Shown: positions 35,305 to 44,223, numbered from the stretch's first letter. The stretch is DNA of 64,000 bases from Halobacteriovoraceae bacterium (GCA_020635135.1 JACKAJ010000017.1:1-64000); one strand, 5' to 3'. Translations and numbers: made by a program. Notes: a model not told the origin generated them from the letters alone.

Positions 35305-35659
35305 ACTTATCTTGGCCCTAATCTTATTCACAAGTTGTTTAAAAACAGCTGAAGAATTGCAACACGAAAAAGAACAATCCAGTCACCTGCAAGAGTCTCA
35401 AAAAATGCTTGCAGAACTGACCGTAAAAACAAAAGAACTCGAAGAAAAAGTTAGTCATATCTCTGGTAATTTTGAAGAAGTTAAACACGAAGGTAAGCTC
35501 GATCGTTTCCAACAAGACGATATCGATGAATTGCGTGCCCAAGTTGAAGCCAACCAAAGAGAAATTCTAGAAATTAACAAAGAGCTTAAAGATCAAAAGA
35601 AATTTATCAAGCAACTCACCCAAACTCTTGGAAAAATTAGTAAAGTTCTAGGCAAATAA
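35270..35659 (+). CDS. Coiled-coil lipoprotein downstream of pal
   Basis: 129 residues: signal with lipobox LFTSC (Cys23), then a long coiled coil to the end, with heptads such as ELTVKTKELEEKVSHI. This resembles the trimerising N-terminal part of CpoB (YbgF), usually encoded next to pal, but the TPR part is absent, so the assignment is only a suggestion. ATGs at 35279 and 35282 are alternative starts. It forms an operon tail with pal and the preceding small lipoprotein. Confidence 0.6.
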   Translation: MRIMMYFQKIFKLILALILFTSCLKTAEELQHEKEQSSHLQESQKMLAELTVKTKELEEKVSHISGNFEEVKHEGKLDRFQQDDIDELRAQVEANQREILEINKELKDQKKFIKQLTQTLGKISKVLGK

Positions 35660-35706
35660 ACAATTATTTGACTCTTGCCTAAGCTTCTGAGTAATGTGTC
35701 TCCATT

Positions 35707-36732
35707 ATGATTACAAATGTCCTAGGAATAGAAACAAGCTGCGATGAGACTTCGCTTTGTCTCCTACAAGGAAGCCCCGAGGGAGTCAAAATTATTGAAC
35801 ACCTCACTTACTCGCAAATAGCTCTTTATGAAAAATGGGGCGGGGTTATTCCTGAAATTGCCTCCCGTAATCATCTCGAAAAATTGCAGCCACTTCTCGA
35901 AGAACTCTGCCAAAGAGCAAGCTTTGACTTAAAAAACCTCGAGCTCATTGGTGCCACTTGTTTTCCAGGATTACTGGGGCCACTTCTCACTGGACTTAAT
36001 CTCGCAAAAACCATCGCTCTTTATTACGATATTCCACTCTATCCAGTGAACCACGTTTTTGCTCACTTAGAAGCGATCCATATTACTGACAAAGTTTCCT
36101 ATCCTTATATTGGAGTCGTTCTTAGTGGTGGGCATACCTTCTTCTCTTTAGTTAGTGCGGCTGATAAAATTCAAGTCCTTGCTTCAACCATTGACGACGC
36201 TTCCGGTGAAGCTTTTGATAAGGGTGGAAAACTCATGGGACTCTCCTACCCAGCAGGGAAAGACATCGATGATCTCGCAAAAAATGGTTCACGATCTGCT
36301 TTTCATTTTCCACTAGGATTAGAAAAACAAAAAGATAATCCCAATATGAGTTTTTCCGGGCTTAAAACCAGTCTTCGAAATTTTATTCAAAAAAATCCTA
36401 AGATTGCTGAAGAAAGACTCCCCGATCTTTGTGCTTCATACCAAGAGGCCATTGTTCAATCCCTAAGAACAAAACTGAGGTTAATCGCTAACAAATATAA
36501 AAATCTTCCAATCGTGGTGGGAGGAGGAGTCGCCTGCAACTCCCGGTTGCGAGAAGTTTTTCAGGAAGAATTTCACAATCCTCTATTCGTAAACCCTCAA
36601 TTTTGCACCGATAATGGAGCTATGATTGCCAATCTCGCCTTCAGAAATCGAGAGAAAGCTTTTGCGAGTAAGGGTTCCTTCCTTTTTGACGCCAAGAGTA
36701 GACTGGTTGATAAAGAAGAATTTCGATTGTAA
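35707..36732 (+). CDS. tsaD: tRNA N6-adenosine threonylcarbamoyltransferase TsaD
   Basis: 341 residues, full length. Transfers threonylcarbamoyl to A37 of ANN-decoding tRNAs together with TsaB/TsaE. Diagnostic motifs: GIETSCDETS at the N terminus, the metal-binding NHVFAHLEAIH, GGKLMGLSYPAG, and GGGVACNSRLR. It starts a cluster of RNA-related genes with rsmA and smpB. Confidence 0.95.
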   Translation: MITNVLGIETSCDETSLCLLQGSPEGVKIIEHLTYSQIALYEKWGGVIPEIASRNHLEKLQPLLEELCQRASFDLKNLELIGATCFPGLLGPLLTGLNLAKTIALYYDIPLYPVNHVFAHLEAIHITDKVSYPYIGVVLSGGHTFFSLVSAADKIQVLASTIDDASGEAFDKGGKLMGLSYPAGKDIDDLAKNGSRSAFHFPLGLEKQKDNPNMSFSGLKTSLRNFIQKNPKIAEERLPDLCASYQEAIVQSLRTKLRLIANKYKNLPIVVGGGVACNSRLREVFQEEFHNPLFVNPQFCTDNGAMIANLAFRNREKAFASKGSFLFDAKSRLVDKEEFRL

Positions 36733-36741
36733 GAAATTGGA

Positions 36742-37536
36742 ATGTTTAAAAATAGCCCTAAGGCCAATAAAGCACTTGGACAACATTTCCTCAAAAACAC
36801 GTCCGTTATAAAAGAGATATGCCATCAGCAAAATACAATTGCTGAAAGTGATTACATTCTAGAAGTTGGCCCAGGTCCAGGAACGTTGACTCGCTTTCTC
36901 TCTGAACTCTCGAAACCTTTTTACATTGTTGAAAAAGACACTCGCTTTCAAGAAGAACTCGAAAAAATTGTTCCCCCTTCAAACTGCTTTTTTATGGACG
37001 CCTTAGAGTTTAGTGACCAAATGATTACTGATTCTAACCCTCATTATACTCGCGGATGGCTAGTCTCAAATCTTCCCTATAATGTCAGCACACCACTACT
37101 TTTGTTGTTTTTAAACTGGCCGTCGATTAAGTTTATGACCTTAATGTTTCAAAAAGAAGTTGGTGAAAAAATAATAAATCATCAAAAAATAAGTTCGCTT
37201 TATTGCCTTGTAAATACTTATTTTGAGACGAAACAACTTTTAAAACTTAAACCTGGAGCTTTTCACCCACCTCCCAAAGTTGATTCCATCGTCATTAACT
37301 TTTCTAGGCGTGAAAATCCCCTCGTCAATTTTTCAGAATTAAAATCCTATGAAACCTTGCTTCGAACAATCTTTTCAGCCAAGAGAAAGCAAGTCTTGAG
37401 TCATTTAAAAGGTCATCAAAAAATTGAAAAAATTAAAAACTTTTTTACGAACAAGGGTATTGATGAGAAAATCAGGGCTGAAAAATTAACTTTGCAACAA
37501 ATAATTGAACTCTATTTATGGCTACAAAGGGAATAA
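36742..37536 (+). CDS. rsmA: 16S rRNA dimethyladenosine methyltransferase RsmA
   Basis: 264 residues. Methylates A1518 and A1519 of 16S rRNA using SAM. Motifs: KALGQHFLKN, the SAM site EVGPGPGTLT, IVEKD, the catalytic NLPYNVSTPLL and FHPPPKVDS. It begins nine bases after tsaD and overlaps smpB by 19 bases, so the three are an operon. Confidence 0.95.
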   Translation: MFKNSPKANKALGQHFLKNTSVIKEICHQQNTIAESDYILEVGPGPGTLTRFLSELSKPFYIVEKDTRFQEELEKIVPPSNCFFMDALEFSDQMITDSNPHYTRGWLVSNLPYNVSTPLLLLFLNWPSIKFMTLMFQKEVGEKIINHQKISSLYCLVNTYFETKQLLKLKPGAFHPPPKVDSIVINFSRRENPLVNFSELKSYETLLRTIFSAKRKQVLSHLKGHQKIEKIKNFFTNKGIDEKIRAEKLTLQQIIELYLWLQRE

Positions 37537-37976
37537 AAATCATTACTAAAAATAAAAGAGCTTACCACGACTATCTCGTCATGGATAAGTTTGAAGCTGG
37601 ACTCGTTCTCAAAGGAACAGAGGTTAAAACTCTTCGACAAGGCAAAGGAAACCTTAATGATTCTTATGTCAATGTTGATGATGATCTAGAAGCCTGGATA
37701 CATAATTTTCATATTCCTAGTTATGAATTTGGAAATATAAATAATCATGAAGAAAGAAGGAAAAGAAAACTTCTTCTTGCAAAAAAAGAAATTGAAAAAA
37801 TTCACCATGCTCAAAAAGCCAAAGGCTTAACAGTTATTCCCTTAGCGCTTTACTTTAAGGGATCTTATGTCAAAATAGAGATTGCTCTCGCCAAAGGTAA
37901 AAAACTATACGACAAACGCCAAGACGAGGCTAAGAAAGATGTTGAGAAAAAATTAAGGCAAGGTCGCTATGAATAA
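37518..37976 (+). CDS. smpB: SsrA-binding protein SmpB
   Basis: 152 residues, full length. Binds tmRNA for rescue of stalled ribosomes. Motifs: NKRAYHDY, EAGLVLKGTEVKTLRQGKGN, RKRKLLLAKKEI and the basic C-terminal tail KKLYDKRQDEAKKD. It overlaps rsmA by 19 bases upstream and the next gene by eight bases. The tmRNA gene itself is not in this window. Confidence 0.95.
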   Translation: MATKGIKIITKNKRAYHDYLVMDKFEAGLVLKGTEVKTLRQGKGNLNDSYVNVDDDLEAWIHNFHIPSYEFGNINNHEERRKRKLLLAKKEIEKIHHAQKAKGLTVIPLALYFKGSYVKIEIALAKGKKLYDKRQDEAKKDVEKKLRQGRYE

Positions 37977-38298
37977 TGTTTCAAATATTTTCCCTATCAG
38001 CCACAAAAACTGTGTCTACCACGATGCTGAAGTTCAAGACATCGTTAATCTTCTCAATACTATTTCTAAAAAATCTTATCTTAAAGTTAACGAATGCAAA
38101 TCACGACTAAAGTGTCTCAAGAATAACGATCCCAAGGCGATTATCCTTCAAGAAAATATCAATTCAACTTTGCAAAAGTGGTCTGAACACACCAAGAGAA
38201 TAGGTGTTGTTCCTCTTGGAGTTTTCCGCTGCAAAATTGCAACGGAAGATAATACTTATATTTGGGAATACCCGAACAAAAAAGCTGATCTCTTATAG
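37969..38298 (+). CDS. Small protein of unknown function, possibly DUF2203-like
   Basis: 109 residues. An N-terminal helical region is followed by EHTKRIGVVPLGVFRC and a strand YIWEYP, a layout that loosely resembles DUF2203 proteins (helical region, then a G-V/D-L-F strand and a W-x-x-G/P end). The resemblance is weak. It is coupled to smpB by an eight-base overlap and overlaps the convergent antiporter gene by six bases. Confidence 0.55.
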   Translation: MNNVSNIFPISHKNCVYHDAEVQDIVNLLNTISKKSYLKVNECKSRLKCLKNNDPKAIILQENINSTLQKWSEHTKRIGVVPLGVFRCKIATEDNTYIWEYPNKKADLL

Positions 38299-39573
38299 TC
38301 CTGGCAATAATTGAAAGCAAATCATGGCCAATATTGTGGGAGCAATAGCCCCAGCTAATAATCCTAGTGGACTAATTCCGCCTTCTCCAAATGAATCTTT
38401 GAGAATCCCATAACCCGCAGGGTTTGGAGCGTTGGCAATAACTGTAAGCCCACCTCCGGTGACTGCACCAGCCACGAGAGAATACTTAGCCATTTCCGTT
38501 AAACCTTCAACTGTTGTTCCAAGGTAAGTTAAAGCCGCATTGTCGGTAATCGCTGTAAGTCCAGTGGCCCCAATGTAAAGAGTAAAATCTCCAAGAGAGG
38601 TCAGAACTGGTTGTAACCACCAAGATTGGTATTTTCCAAGTGTAACAAGGCCTGCTAAGAAAAATCCGACCAAGAGTGATTCTCTTAATTTAATTTTATC
38701 CTGGTACGTTTCTGTAATTGTTGTAAACCCAAGGAAGAAAATGAAAAGTCCCATGAAGAAAACAGTATGGTGAGCCGTCTTAACAACGAGAGCTAAGAAT
38801 ATAATATGGAGGACATACTTCCAAATTTTAGGATCAGGCTTTCCATCTCCTTTTCCGTCCATATCCAAACTACCTTGTAGTTCCTTTGAAAATATTTGAG
38901 CTGTTATAACTGTTCCGATGATGACTGATATAGCTGCTTTATATCCAAAATTAACAACCATGTGACCAAAACCCCATCCCCAAGTACTCGCAACCATCAA
39001 GACTGGAGGAGCGGCAAAGTGAGACAGTGTTCCCCCGATAGAAACGTTTACAAAGAGAAGTCCCAAAGTTGCGTATTTAAATTTTTGAGTCATTTCTTTA
39101 CAAAAGAAAGTATTGAGAAGAATAATCGCTGTGACTGTCATCGCTGCAGGCTCAGTAATAAAAGATCCGAGGAGAGGACCAATAATAAGCGCTGTAATAT
39201 AAAAGGCTTTTTTCTGCCCGAGAGGAAGCAACTTTGAAATAACGACAATTATTTTTTCTGCCAGCATAATGATAGGTCTGGTCCCGGCCATACACATAAT
39301 AACAAAAACAAACGCCGGTTCTGTAAAATTCAAACTTTCTAAATACTCTACCGCCCCATGAAAACTATCTGTTAGGGTGTAGAGAACAATAAAAACACCG
39401 GCCCATAGCCCGAACACACACTCGACTTCCCCTAAAAAATGATAAAGATGATAGAGCATTGACCCCGCCGGCTGATGGTGAGCCTTGTCTTGAAAAATTT
39501 TGACGACAAATGTGTGAATGACAGCTACTGCAAAAACAACTGTGGCAATCACTTGAATTGGTGTTGGATTCAT
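38293..39573 (-). CDS. Putative Na+/H+ antiporter (PF07399-like)
   Basis: 426 residues with about eleven to twelve membrane segments. FITEPAAMTVTAIIL, the paired ALTYLGTTVEGL and GGGLTVIANAPNPAGYGIL, fit the ion-transporter superfamily, where such discontinuous Asn-Pro/Thr motifs form the ion site. It is close to the putative Na+/H+ antiporter family of PF07399. It diverges from the peptide-binding lipoprotein gene. Ion specificity is inferred. Confidence 0.75.
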   Translation of the reverse strand: MNPTPIQVIATVVFAVAVIHTFVVKIFQDKAHHQPAGSMLYHLYHFLGEVECVFGLWAGVFIVLYTLTDSFHGAVEYLESLNFTEPAFVFVIMCMAGTRPIIMLAEKIIVVISKLLPLGQKKAFYITALIIGPLLGSFITEPAAMTVTAIILLNTFFCKEMTQKFKYATLGLLFVNVSIGGTLSHFAAPPVLMVASTWGWGFGHMVVNFGYKAAISVIIGTVITAQIFSKELQGSLDMDGKGDGKPDPKIWKYVLHIIFLALVVKTAHHTVFFMGLFIFFLGFTTITETYQDKIKLRESLLVGFFLAGLVTLGKYQSWWLQPVLTSLGDFTLYIGATGLTAITDNAALTYLGTTVEGLTEMAKYSLVAGAVTGGGLTVIANAPNPAGYGILKDSFGEGGISPLGLLAGAIAPTILAMICFQLLPGL

Positions 39574-39735
39574 GAACTTCTCCTGATCATATGTGCTAAC
39601 CTGACTTTAAATGACTTAAAAGTATTTTATGAATAAATTCTTATATTTGCGAATAAAAATTTACTCAATTCATTCAATCAAGTAATCTCACTCAATGGCC
39701 AATGACTCTTTTATTTCTATACAATATAGATCGTA

Positions 39736-41436
39736 ATGAAATTTATTATATTAATATCGCTTTTATTAATTTCTTGTGAAAAAAAACTTGAGCAAAAAGT
39801 TACAGCTTCACTGAAATCTGAAATCTCTACAATCGATCCCCAAAAATCTTATGACTTAGTCTCCAATCTCGTCATATATCAATTTTATGAAACACTCTTT
39901 CAATATCATTATCTTAAACGACCCTATACTCTCATACCACTTCTAGCAGAAAAATTGCCCGAAATTTCTCAGGATGGACTCACTTATAAAATACAAATAA
40001 AAAAAGGCATTCCTTATCACCCGACAGACCCCCTATTAAAAGACCGTTTTGTAAAAGCGGAAGATTTTGTGATGGGAATAAAAAGAATGGCCTTTCAAGG
40101 AACTAAGAGTAACGGGTGGTGGCTTCTCAAAAATAAAATCAAAGGACTTGATGAATTTCGTGAACAAGCCGGAGAAGATATTTCAAAGCTTTTATCCCTT
40201 AAAGTCCAAGGTCTCAAGATTCTCGATGAAACGACTTTTGAAATTCACTTGAAAAGTAGCTACCCCCAACTTATGCACGTCTTGTCCATGGCCTTCACTT
40301 CGCCAGTTCCCAGTGAAATCATAGAGAAATATGCGAACAATCTTGAAAGTCGCGATTTCGGCACTGGCCCCTTTCTCCTGCAAGAAATGGATGTGAATAA
40401 AAAAGTCCGTCTCACAAAGTTTCTAGAATACAATCACGATTTTTTTCCTAGCAGTGGAGATCGTGAATCAAATGAAAAAAATTTGCTCCAAGATGCCAAC
40501 CAACGACTACCACTCATCAACGAACTTGAGTTTGTCGTGATCTCGGATGATGATGAGCGCTGGAAAAAGTTTCACGATCACGAAATTGATTTTAGTGAAA
40601 TACCCGCAACCAAACTTCATTCAGTTCTCAATCTCAATGGAAAACTAAAGCCCGACTATAAAGACCAAGGTGTCGAGCTCCAAGTCTCTTCAAGTCTGAT
40701 CTTTTGGTGGTTTGCCTTTAATATGAATGACCCGATTGTTGGAAAAAATAAATATTTGCGAAAAGCTATTTCGCTTGCCATTGATCTTGATAAATATATT
40801 TCTAATTTTTATCACAATACCGGAAGACGAGCGAACTCCCTCTACCCTCCTGGTGTTGTTGGCTATAACCCTTCTCAAGAATTTCCTTATCAACACAATT
40901 TAAAATTGGCGCGAGAGTATTTGGAAAAGGCTGGCTATCCACGTGGTAAGGGACTTCCCGTTTTAGAATTCAGCACGCGCCGGGATTCCGAAAAACATAT
41001 CCTCATGGCCCAGTTTGTGAAAAATGAGCTCAGTAAAATTGGAATTACAGTTAAAATTATCGTCAATCGCTTCACTGACTTTTTAACAAAATCTAAAGCA
41101 GGGCAATTACAATTTTGGCAAGGTGGCTGGTTGATGGATTACCCTGATCCCGAAAACGTTCTTCAGCTTTTGTACTCTAAGAATGCTAATGGGGGACCCA
41201 ACAAAACAGGATTTAACAATCCTCAGTTCGATAAGCTGTACGAAAAGCTTCTCACTATCACTGAGGATGAAAAGAAAAAAGAGACGCTAAAAAAAATGGA
41301 AGAAATTGTCTTAGAAGAAGTGCCTTGGATTATCTCAAATTATTCGATTCACTATATTGCTAAAAATGAACGCCTAAAAAACTTTCGTTATTCTGATCTC
41401 ATTTTTAATTTTTATAAATATCTTAAGAAAAAATAA
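39736..41436 (+). CDS. Peptide-binding lipoprotein of an ABC transporter (SBP_bac_5)
   Basis: 566 residues. Lipobox LLISC (Cys14) at the N terminus; the rest matches the OppA/DppA solute-binding family: IDPQKSYDLVS, LAEKLPEISQDGLTYKIQIKKG, the FGTGPFLL signature and a C-terminal region FWQGGWLMDYPDPENVLQLL. It captures peptides in the periplasm for uptake. No permease or ATPase gene is adjacent, so it works with components elsewhere. Confidence 0.88.
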   Translation: MKFIILISLLLISCEKKLEQKVTASLKSEISTIDPQKSYDLVSNLVIYQFYETLFQYHYLKRPYTLIPLLAEKLPEISQDGLTYKIQIKKGIPYHPTDPLLKDRFVKAEDFVMGIKRMAFQGTKSNGWWLLKNKIKGLDEFREQAGEDISKLLSLKVQGLKILDETTFEIHLKSSYPQLMHVLSMAFTSPVPSEIIEKYANNLESRDFGTGPFLLQEMDVNKKVRLTKFLEYNHDFFPSSGDRESNEKNLLQDANQRLPLINELEFVVISDDDERWKKFHDHEIDFSEIPATKLHSVLNLNGKLKPDYKDQGVELQVSSSLIFWWFAFNMNDPIVGKNKYLRKAISLAIDLDKYISNFYHNTGRRANSLYPPGVVGYNPSQEFPYQHNLKLAREYLEKAGYPRGKGLPVLEFSTRRDSEKHILMAQFVKNELSKIGITVKIIVNRFTDFLTKSKAGQLQFWQGGWLMDYPDPENVLQLLYSKNANGGPNKTGFNNPQFDKLYEKLLTITEDEKKKETLKKMEEIVLEEVPWIISNYSIHYIAKNERLKNFRYSDLIFNFYKYLKKK

Positions 41437-41438
41437 AT

Positions 41439-42104
41439 TTACAAGAACTTTATTAAGCCGCCGACGATCCCAACGGAAGCGACCATCATGGATCCTAGTT
41501 TCAGAGTCAAACGCGATTCAAGGTCTTTAAAGCCATGATACATTTCACTTCGGACACTCGAAATTTCAGTTGCTAAGTCCTTGCGAACACTCGCAAGCCC
41601 GGCATCGAGATCTTTTCTGATGTTAGTAATCTCTGCACCAAGTTCTTTTTTGACATTAGAAATTTCTGCACCAAGTTCATTTCTGACATTAGAAATTTCT
41701 GCACCAAGTTCATTTCTAACATTAGAAATTTCTGCACCAAGATCTTTTCTGACATTAGCAATTTCTGCACCAAGATCTTTTCTGACATTAGAAATTTCTG
41801 CACCAAGATCTTTTCTGACATTAGAAATTTCTAGGCCAAAATCTTTTCTTATTTGTACAAATTCTTTTTTTACTTCTGAAAAACCTACCTGTATTTCATT
41901 TCGCAACTTATCAAACTCTGCCTTATTAGCGAGCTCAAACCTCTCAAACTCGGCCTTTGTTGCGAATTCCAATCTTTCAAAATCGTGCTTAGTCGTAAAG
42001 CCTTTATTCATCATTTCTGTCACCACATAGACATAGCTTTCAGCCTGTTCTTTGGGTACTCCCTTTGCTTCTAGCATTTTAACATATTCCAGAATATTTT
42101 GCAT
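41439..42104 (-). CDS. Coiled-coil protein with 11-residue repeats and C-terminal membrane anchor (DUF1640-like)
   Basis: 221 residues. The N terminus (about 1-60) has KGVPKEQAESYVYVVTEMM, the DUF1640/CCDC90-type start seen in many bacterial coiled-coil proteins. The middle holds a run of near-identical 11-residue units EISNVRKDLGA, encoded by 33-bp tandem repeats, giving a hendecad coiled coil. The C terminus is a hydrophobic segment (MMVASVGIVGGLIKFL). It is likely anchored in the membrane with an extended cytoplasmic rod. Function unknown. Confidence 0.72.
   Translation of the reverse strand: MQNILEYVKMLEAKGVPKEQAESYVYVVTEMMNKGFTTKHDFERLEFATKAEFERFELANKAEFDKLRNEIQVGFSEVKKEFVQIRKDFGLEISNVRKDLGAEISNVRKDLGAEIANVRKDLGAEISNVRNELGAEISNVRNELGAEISNVKKELGAEITNIRKDLDAGLASVRKDLATEISSVRSEMYHGFKDLESRLTLKLGSMMVASVGIVGGLIKFL
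41602..41865 (-). repeat. 33-bp tandem repeat array within the coiled-coil gene
   Basis: Unit starts (GCACCA on the plus strand) fall exactly at 41635, 41668, 41701, 41734, 41767 and 41800, spaced 33 bases, with decayed units on both sides. Adjacent units are almost identical in DNA, which suggests recent duplication; unit number probably varies between strains. Each unit encodes 11 residues, three helical turns. Confidence 0.9.
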
Positions 42105-42193
42105 AAATCACTCCTTAGGAGTTAAATATGCAATCACAATGGCAAAAGCGCGTACTATAAACCGTCATAATTTAAGACTCAGCTTTTCCACAC

Positions 42194-42266
42194 TGTCTAA
42201 AATCTAACAAATGAGATGCTGTCATTTTTACTCATATGTCTAAAAAATAGACACATTCCTTAGACA
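42194..42266. promoter_or_regulatory. Cluster of TGTCTA half-sites, candidate operator
   Basis: TGTCTA occurs at 42194-42199 and 42237-42242 and its complement TAGACA at 42248-42253 and 42261-42266. The middle two form a perfect inverted repeat with a five-A spacer. Repeated six-base half-sites in a divergent promoter region suggest a dimeric regulator, but no regulator can be named. Confidence 0.4.
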
Positions 42267-42304
42267 ATGAGGTCTTAAACATTTGAAATTCCATCGCTTC
42301 TACT

Positions 42305-42328
42305 TGGCACAGAGATTGTATATATAAT
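42305..42328 (+). promoter_or_regulatory. Candidate promoter of the 42346 lipoprotein gene
   Basis: TGGCAC (42305-42310), five bases, then TTGTA (42316-42320) is one mismatch from the sigma-54 consensus TGGCAC-N5-TTGCA, the mismatch being at the important C of the -12 element. TATAAT at 42323-42328 offers a sigma-70 alternative but without a good -35. An AAGGAGAG Shine-Dalgarno follows. Which sigma factor is used cannot be decided here. Confidence 0.35.
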
Positions 42329-42345
42329 GGGCAAGGAGAGAGTTT

Positions 42346-42867
42346 ATGAGAGTTTTATTATCACTAAGTTTTATACTACTTTTTTCATCTTGTGGAAATA
42401 TTGTACAGGAATCTGTCGATTCTTTTACCGAACAGTCTGAGGGGCTTTTGTCTTTCTCTGCTAATTTTTCTCACGAAGATATTAAAGGTGTTTGGATGGC
42501 CGAAGAATCTCAAGCTTTTACCCAGCTTAACCACATCTTCGTAGACGCTAAATATCTTCCTCATACGCTTTACGAAAAGCAAACAGTTGAAGAATTCGCT
42601 GATTCTTGCAATATCAATGCTGAAACCAAAGAAAATATTGATGTCATGGAAGCCACTTTTTTCTTGAAATTTGATAACGGAAACTACAAATATTTCGCTG
42701 AAACTTTAGTTCATTACTACGATGGATCTGAAGAAGTTTGTATTGTCACTGTTGGAGAAGGGCAGTACACCATTCTCGGGTCAAATGTTCTTCTCAAAGA
42801 TATTAATACGACTGCTGAAATCGAACTTTACGAAGACGGTAAAATCGGTGTTAGCTTTACAAAATAA
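42346..42867 (+). CDS. Lipoprotein of unknown function
   Basis: 173 residues with lipobox LFSSC (Cys16) after a short hydrophobic signal. The mature part resembles small lipocalin-like or META-type proteins in having IKGVW near the start and alternating strands, but I cannot name a family. It has a strong Shine-Dalgarno, a putative own promoter and a shared bidirectional terminator, so it is monocistronic. Confidence 0.65.
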   Translation: MRVLLSLSFILLFSSCGNIVQESVDSFTEQSEGLLSFSANFSHEDIKGVWMAEESQAFTQLNHIFVDAKYLPHTLYEKQTVEEFADSCNINAETKENIDVMEATFFLKFDNGNYKYFAETLVHYYDGSEEVCIVTVGEGQYTILGSNVLLKDINTTAEIELYEDGKIGVSFTK

Positions 42868-42907
42868 AAACTCGACTCTCTTATCAACTCGACATTCCAA
42901 AAGGAAA

Positions 42908-42929
42908 AAGGGCCGCGAATGCGGCCCTT
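42908..42929 (-). terminator. Bidirectional terminator between flgE and the lipoprotein gene
   Basis: AAGGGCCGC (42908-42916), loop GAAT, GCGGCCCTT (42921-42929): nine perfect base pairs. On the minus strand it is followed by a T-run, so it best serves the flagellar operon ending with flgE; on the plus strand the tail is TTAATTTAT, weaker but usable for the lipoprotein gene. Confidence 0.9.
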
Positions 42930-42942
42930 AATTTATGAAAGA

Positions 42943-44223
42943 TTATCTCTTAATACCGAGAAGTTCTTGCAGCATTTGATCAGCTGTTGTGATCGTTCTG
43001 GTGTTCGCTTGGAAGTTTCTCTGAGCGTTCATCAGGTTAATGAACTCGTCAGCAACATCCACGTTTGAAAGCTCGAGCGACTTCGAAAGAACGTTTCCAC
43101 GCCCATCAAAGTTCGGCTTTCCGACGGCAGCTTGTCCAGATTTCCGCGTCTCTTTAAAGAGGTTGCGGCCCATTTTCATCAATGCTTCTGTATTTTCAAA
43201 CTTCGCCACGGCAATTTGAGCGAGATCTTTCGTCGTCCCATTGTCGTATGAAGCTGTGAGAATACCGTTGTCATTGAACGAAAGGCTGGCAAGAGTCGCA
43301 GCTGAATGTCCATCTTGTGTGTGTCTCGAAATACTCGATCTCGATCCATACTGAGTGGCTGCATTCATTCCATTTCCACCTTCTGCAATCGTTGCACCAA
43401 AGTTGAACTTAACTTTTTGATCTGGCTTCGCTCCTTTATTGAAGTTAAAAGAGTTTTCATCTTCTGTAACTTCTTGGAGAAGACCGCGATCGTTGAACAT
43501 AATCGTCCCACGGCCCATTTCCACCATTTTCCCTACTTCTCCACCTTCTGCGTCTTTACCATCAACCGCTGCATGGTATTGCCATTTGTTGTTATCGACT
43601 TTATTGAAATAGAGATGAATAAGTCTCTCTGTCCCAACATTATCGAAAACTGTAACTGAAGATTGATAGGTTGAAGTTTTTTCTGGATCTTCAATGTTAA
43701 ATTCTTTATTGGTATCACGTGAATCCAGATTCATCATAATCTTAACTTGCTTGGTTGATTTTGCTGGAACAGTCGTTGCTCCCAGTTTAATCGCCCCAAG
43801 TTTGTTTGTGACCTGTCCTTCATCATCAACTTGAAAACCGAGAACTTTTTCTTCATCAGCGGTGATCATGTTTCCTTCTTTATCGAATCTAAAAGTTCCA
43901 TCACGAGTATAGCCACGACCATACTTAGAATCGATAACAAAGAATCCTTGACCATGGATTGCCAAGTCTGTGATGTTGTCAGTTCTGTTAATAGAACCTT
44001 GTGTGAACAACGGAGTTACGTGGGCAAGTTTTGTCCCTGAACCAATTTGATCTCCTCCATCAATCCCTTTCAAGGATTTAGATAGAAGATCTTGAAATTC
44101 GGCCCGGGAGGACTTGTAACCAAACGTCCCTGCGTTGGCAATGTTATCACCGATGACGCTCATACTCTGACCAGCAGCCTTCAAACCGGTAATACCAATG
44201 TTAAATGAGCTTAATACACCCAT
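42943..44223 (-). CDS. flgE: Flagellar hook protein FlgE
   Basis: 426 residues from the ATG at 44223, chosen because AGGAGG lies seven bases upstream while the earlier ATG would be too close. N-terminal signature FNIGITGLKAAGQSMSVIGD and NIANAGTFGYK, and C-terminal NLMNAQRNFQANTRTITTAD, are those of hook and distal-rod proteins. The middle domain (NLDSRDTNKEF, with a short D2 region) fits FlgE rather than FlgG. It forms the hook; it is the last gene of the flagellar operon. Confidence 0.9.
   Translation of the reverse strand: MGVLSSFNIGITGLKAAGQSMSVIGDNIANAGTFGYKSSRAEFQDLLSKSLKGIDGGDQIGSGTKLAHVTPLFTQGSINRTDNITDLAIHGQGFFVIDSKYGRGYTRDGTFRFDKEGNMITADEEKVLGFQVDDEGQVTNKLGAIKLGATTVPAKSTKQVKIMMNLDSRDTNKEFNIEDPEKTSTYQSSVTVFDNVGTERLIHLYFNKVDNNKWQYHAAVDGKDAEGGEVGKMVEMGRGTIMFNDRGLLQEVTEDENSFNFNKGAKPDQKVKFNFGATIAEGGNGMNAATQYGSRSSISRHTQDGHSAATLASLSFNDNGILTASYDNGTTKDLAQIAVAKFENTEALMKMGRNLFKETRKSGQAAVGKPNFDGRGNVLSKSLELSNVDVADEFINLMNAQRNFQANTRTITTADQMLQELLGIKR

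Larger units (their letters stand above)
42105..42345. other. Divergent intergenic region with TGTCTA sites
   Basis: This 241-base gap separates the coiled-coil gene (minus) from the lipoprotein gene (plus). It carries four TGTCTA/TAGACA half-sites and a TATAAT/TGGCAC region near the plus-strand start. No gene is visible. Confidence 0.4.

Noticed and set aside
37518..38298. tmRNA gene near smpB
   Set aside because: Genes are overlapping here, leaving no room, and no Ala-like acceptor with a tag frame was seen in the window.
41581..42030. 149-codon plus-strand frame antisense to the coiled-coil gene
   Set aside because: It is a mirror of the 33-bp repeats, which lack stops on both strands; the minus-strand product has a recognisable family start and membrane anchor.
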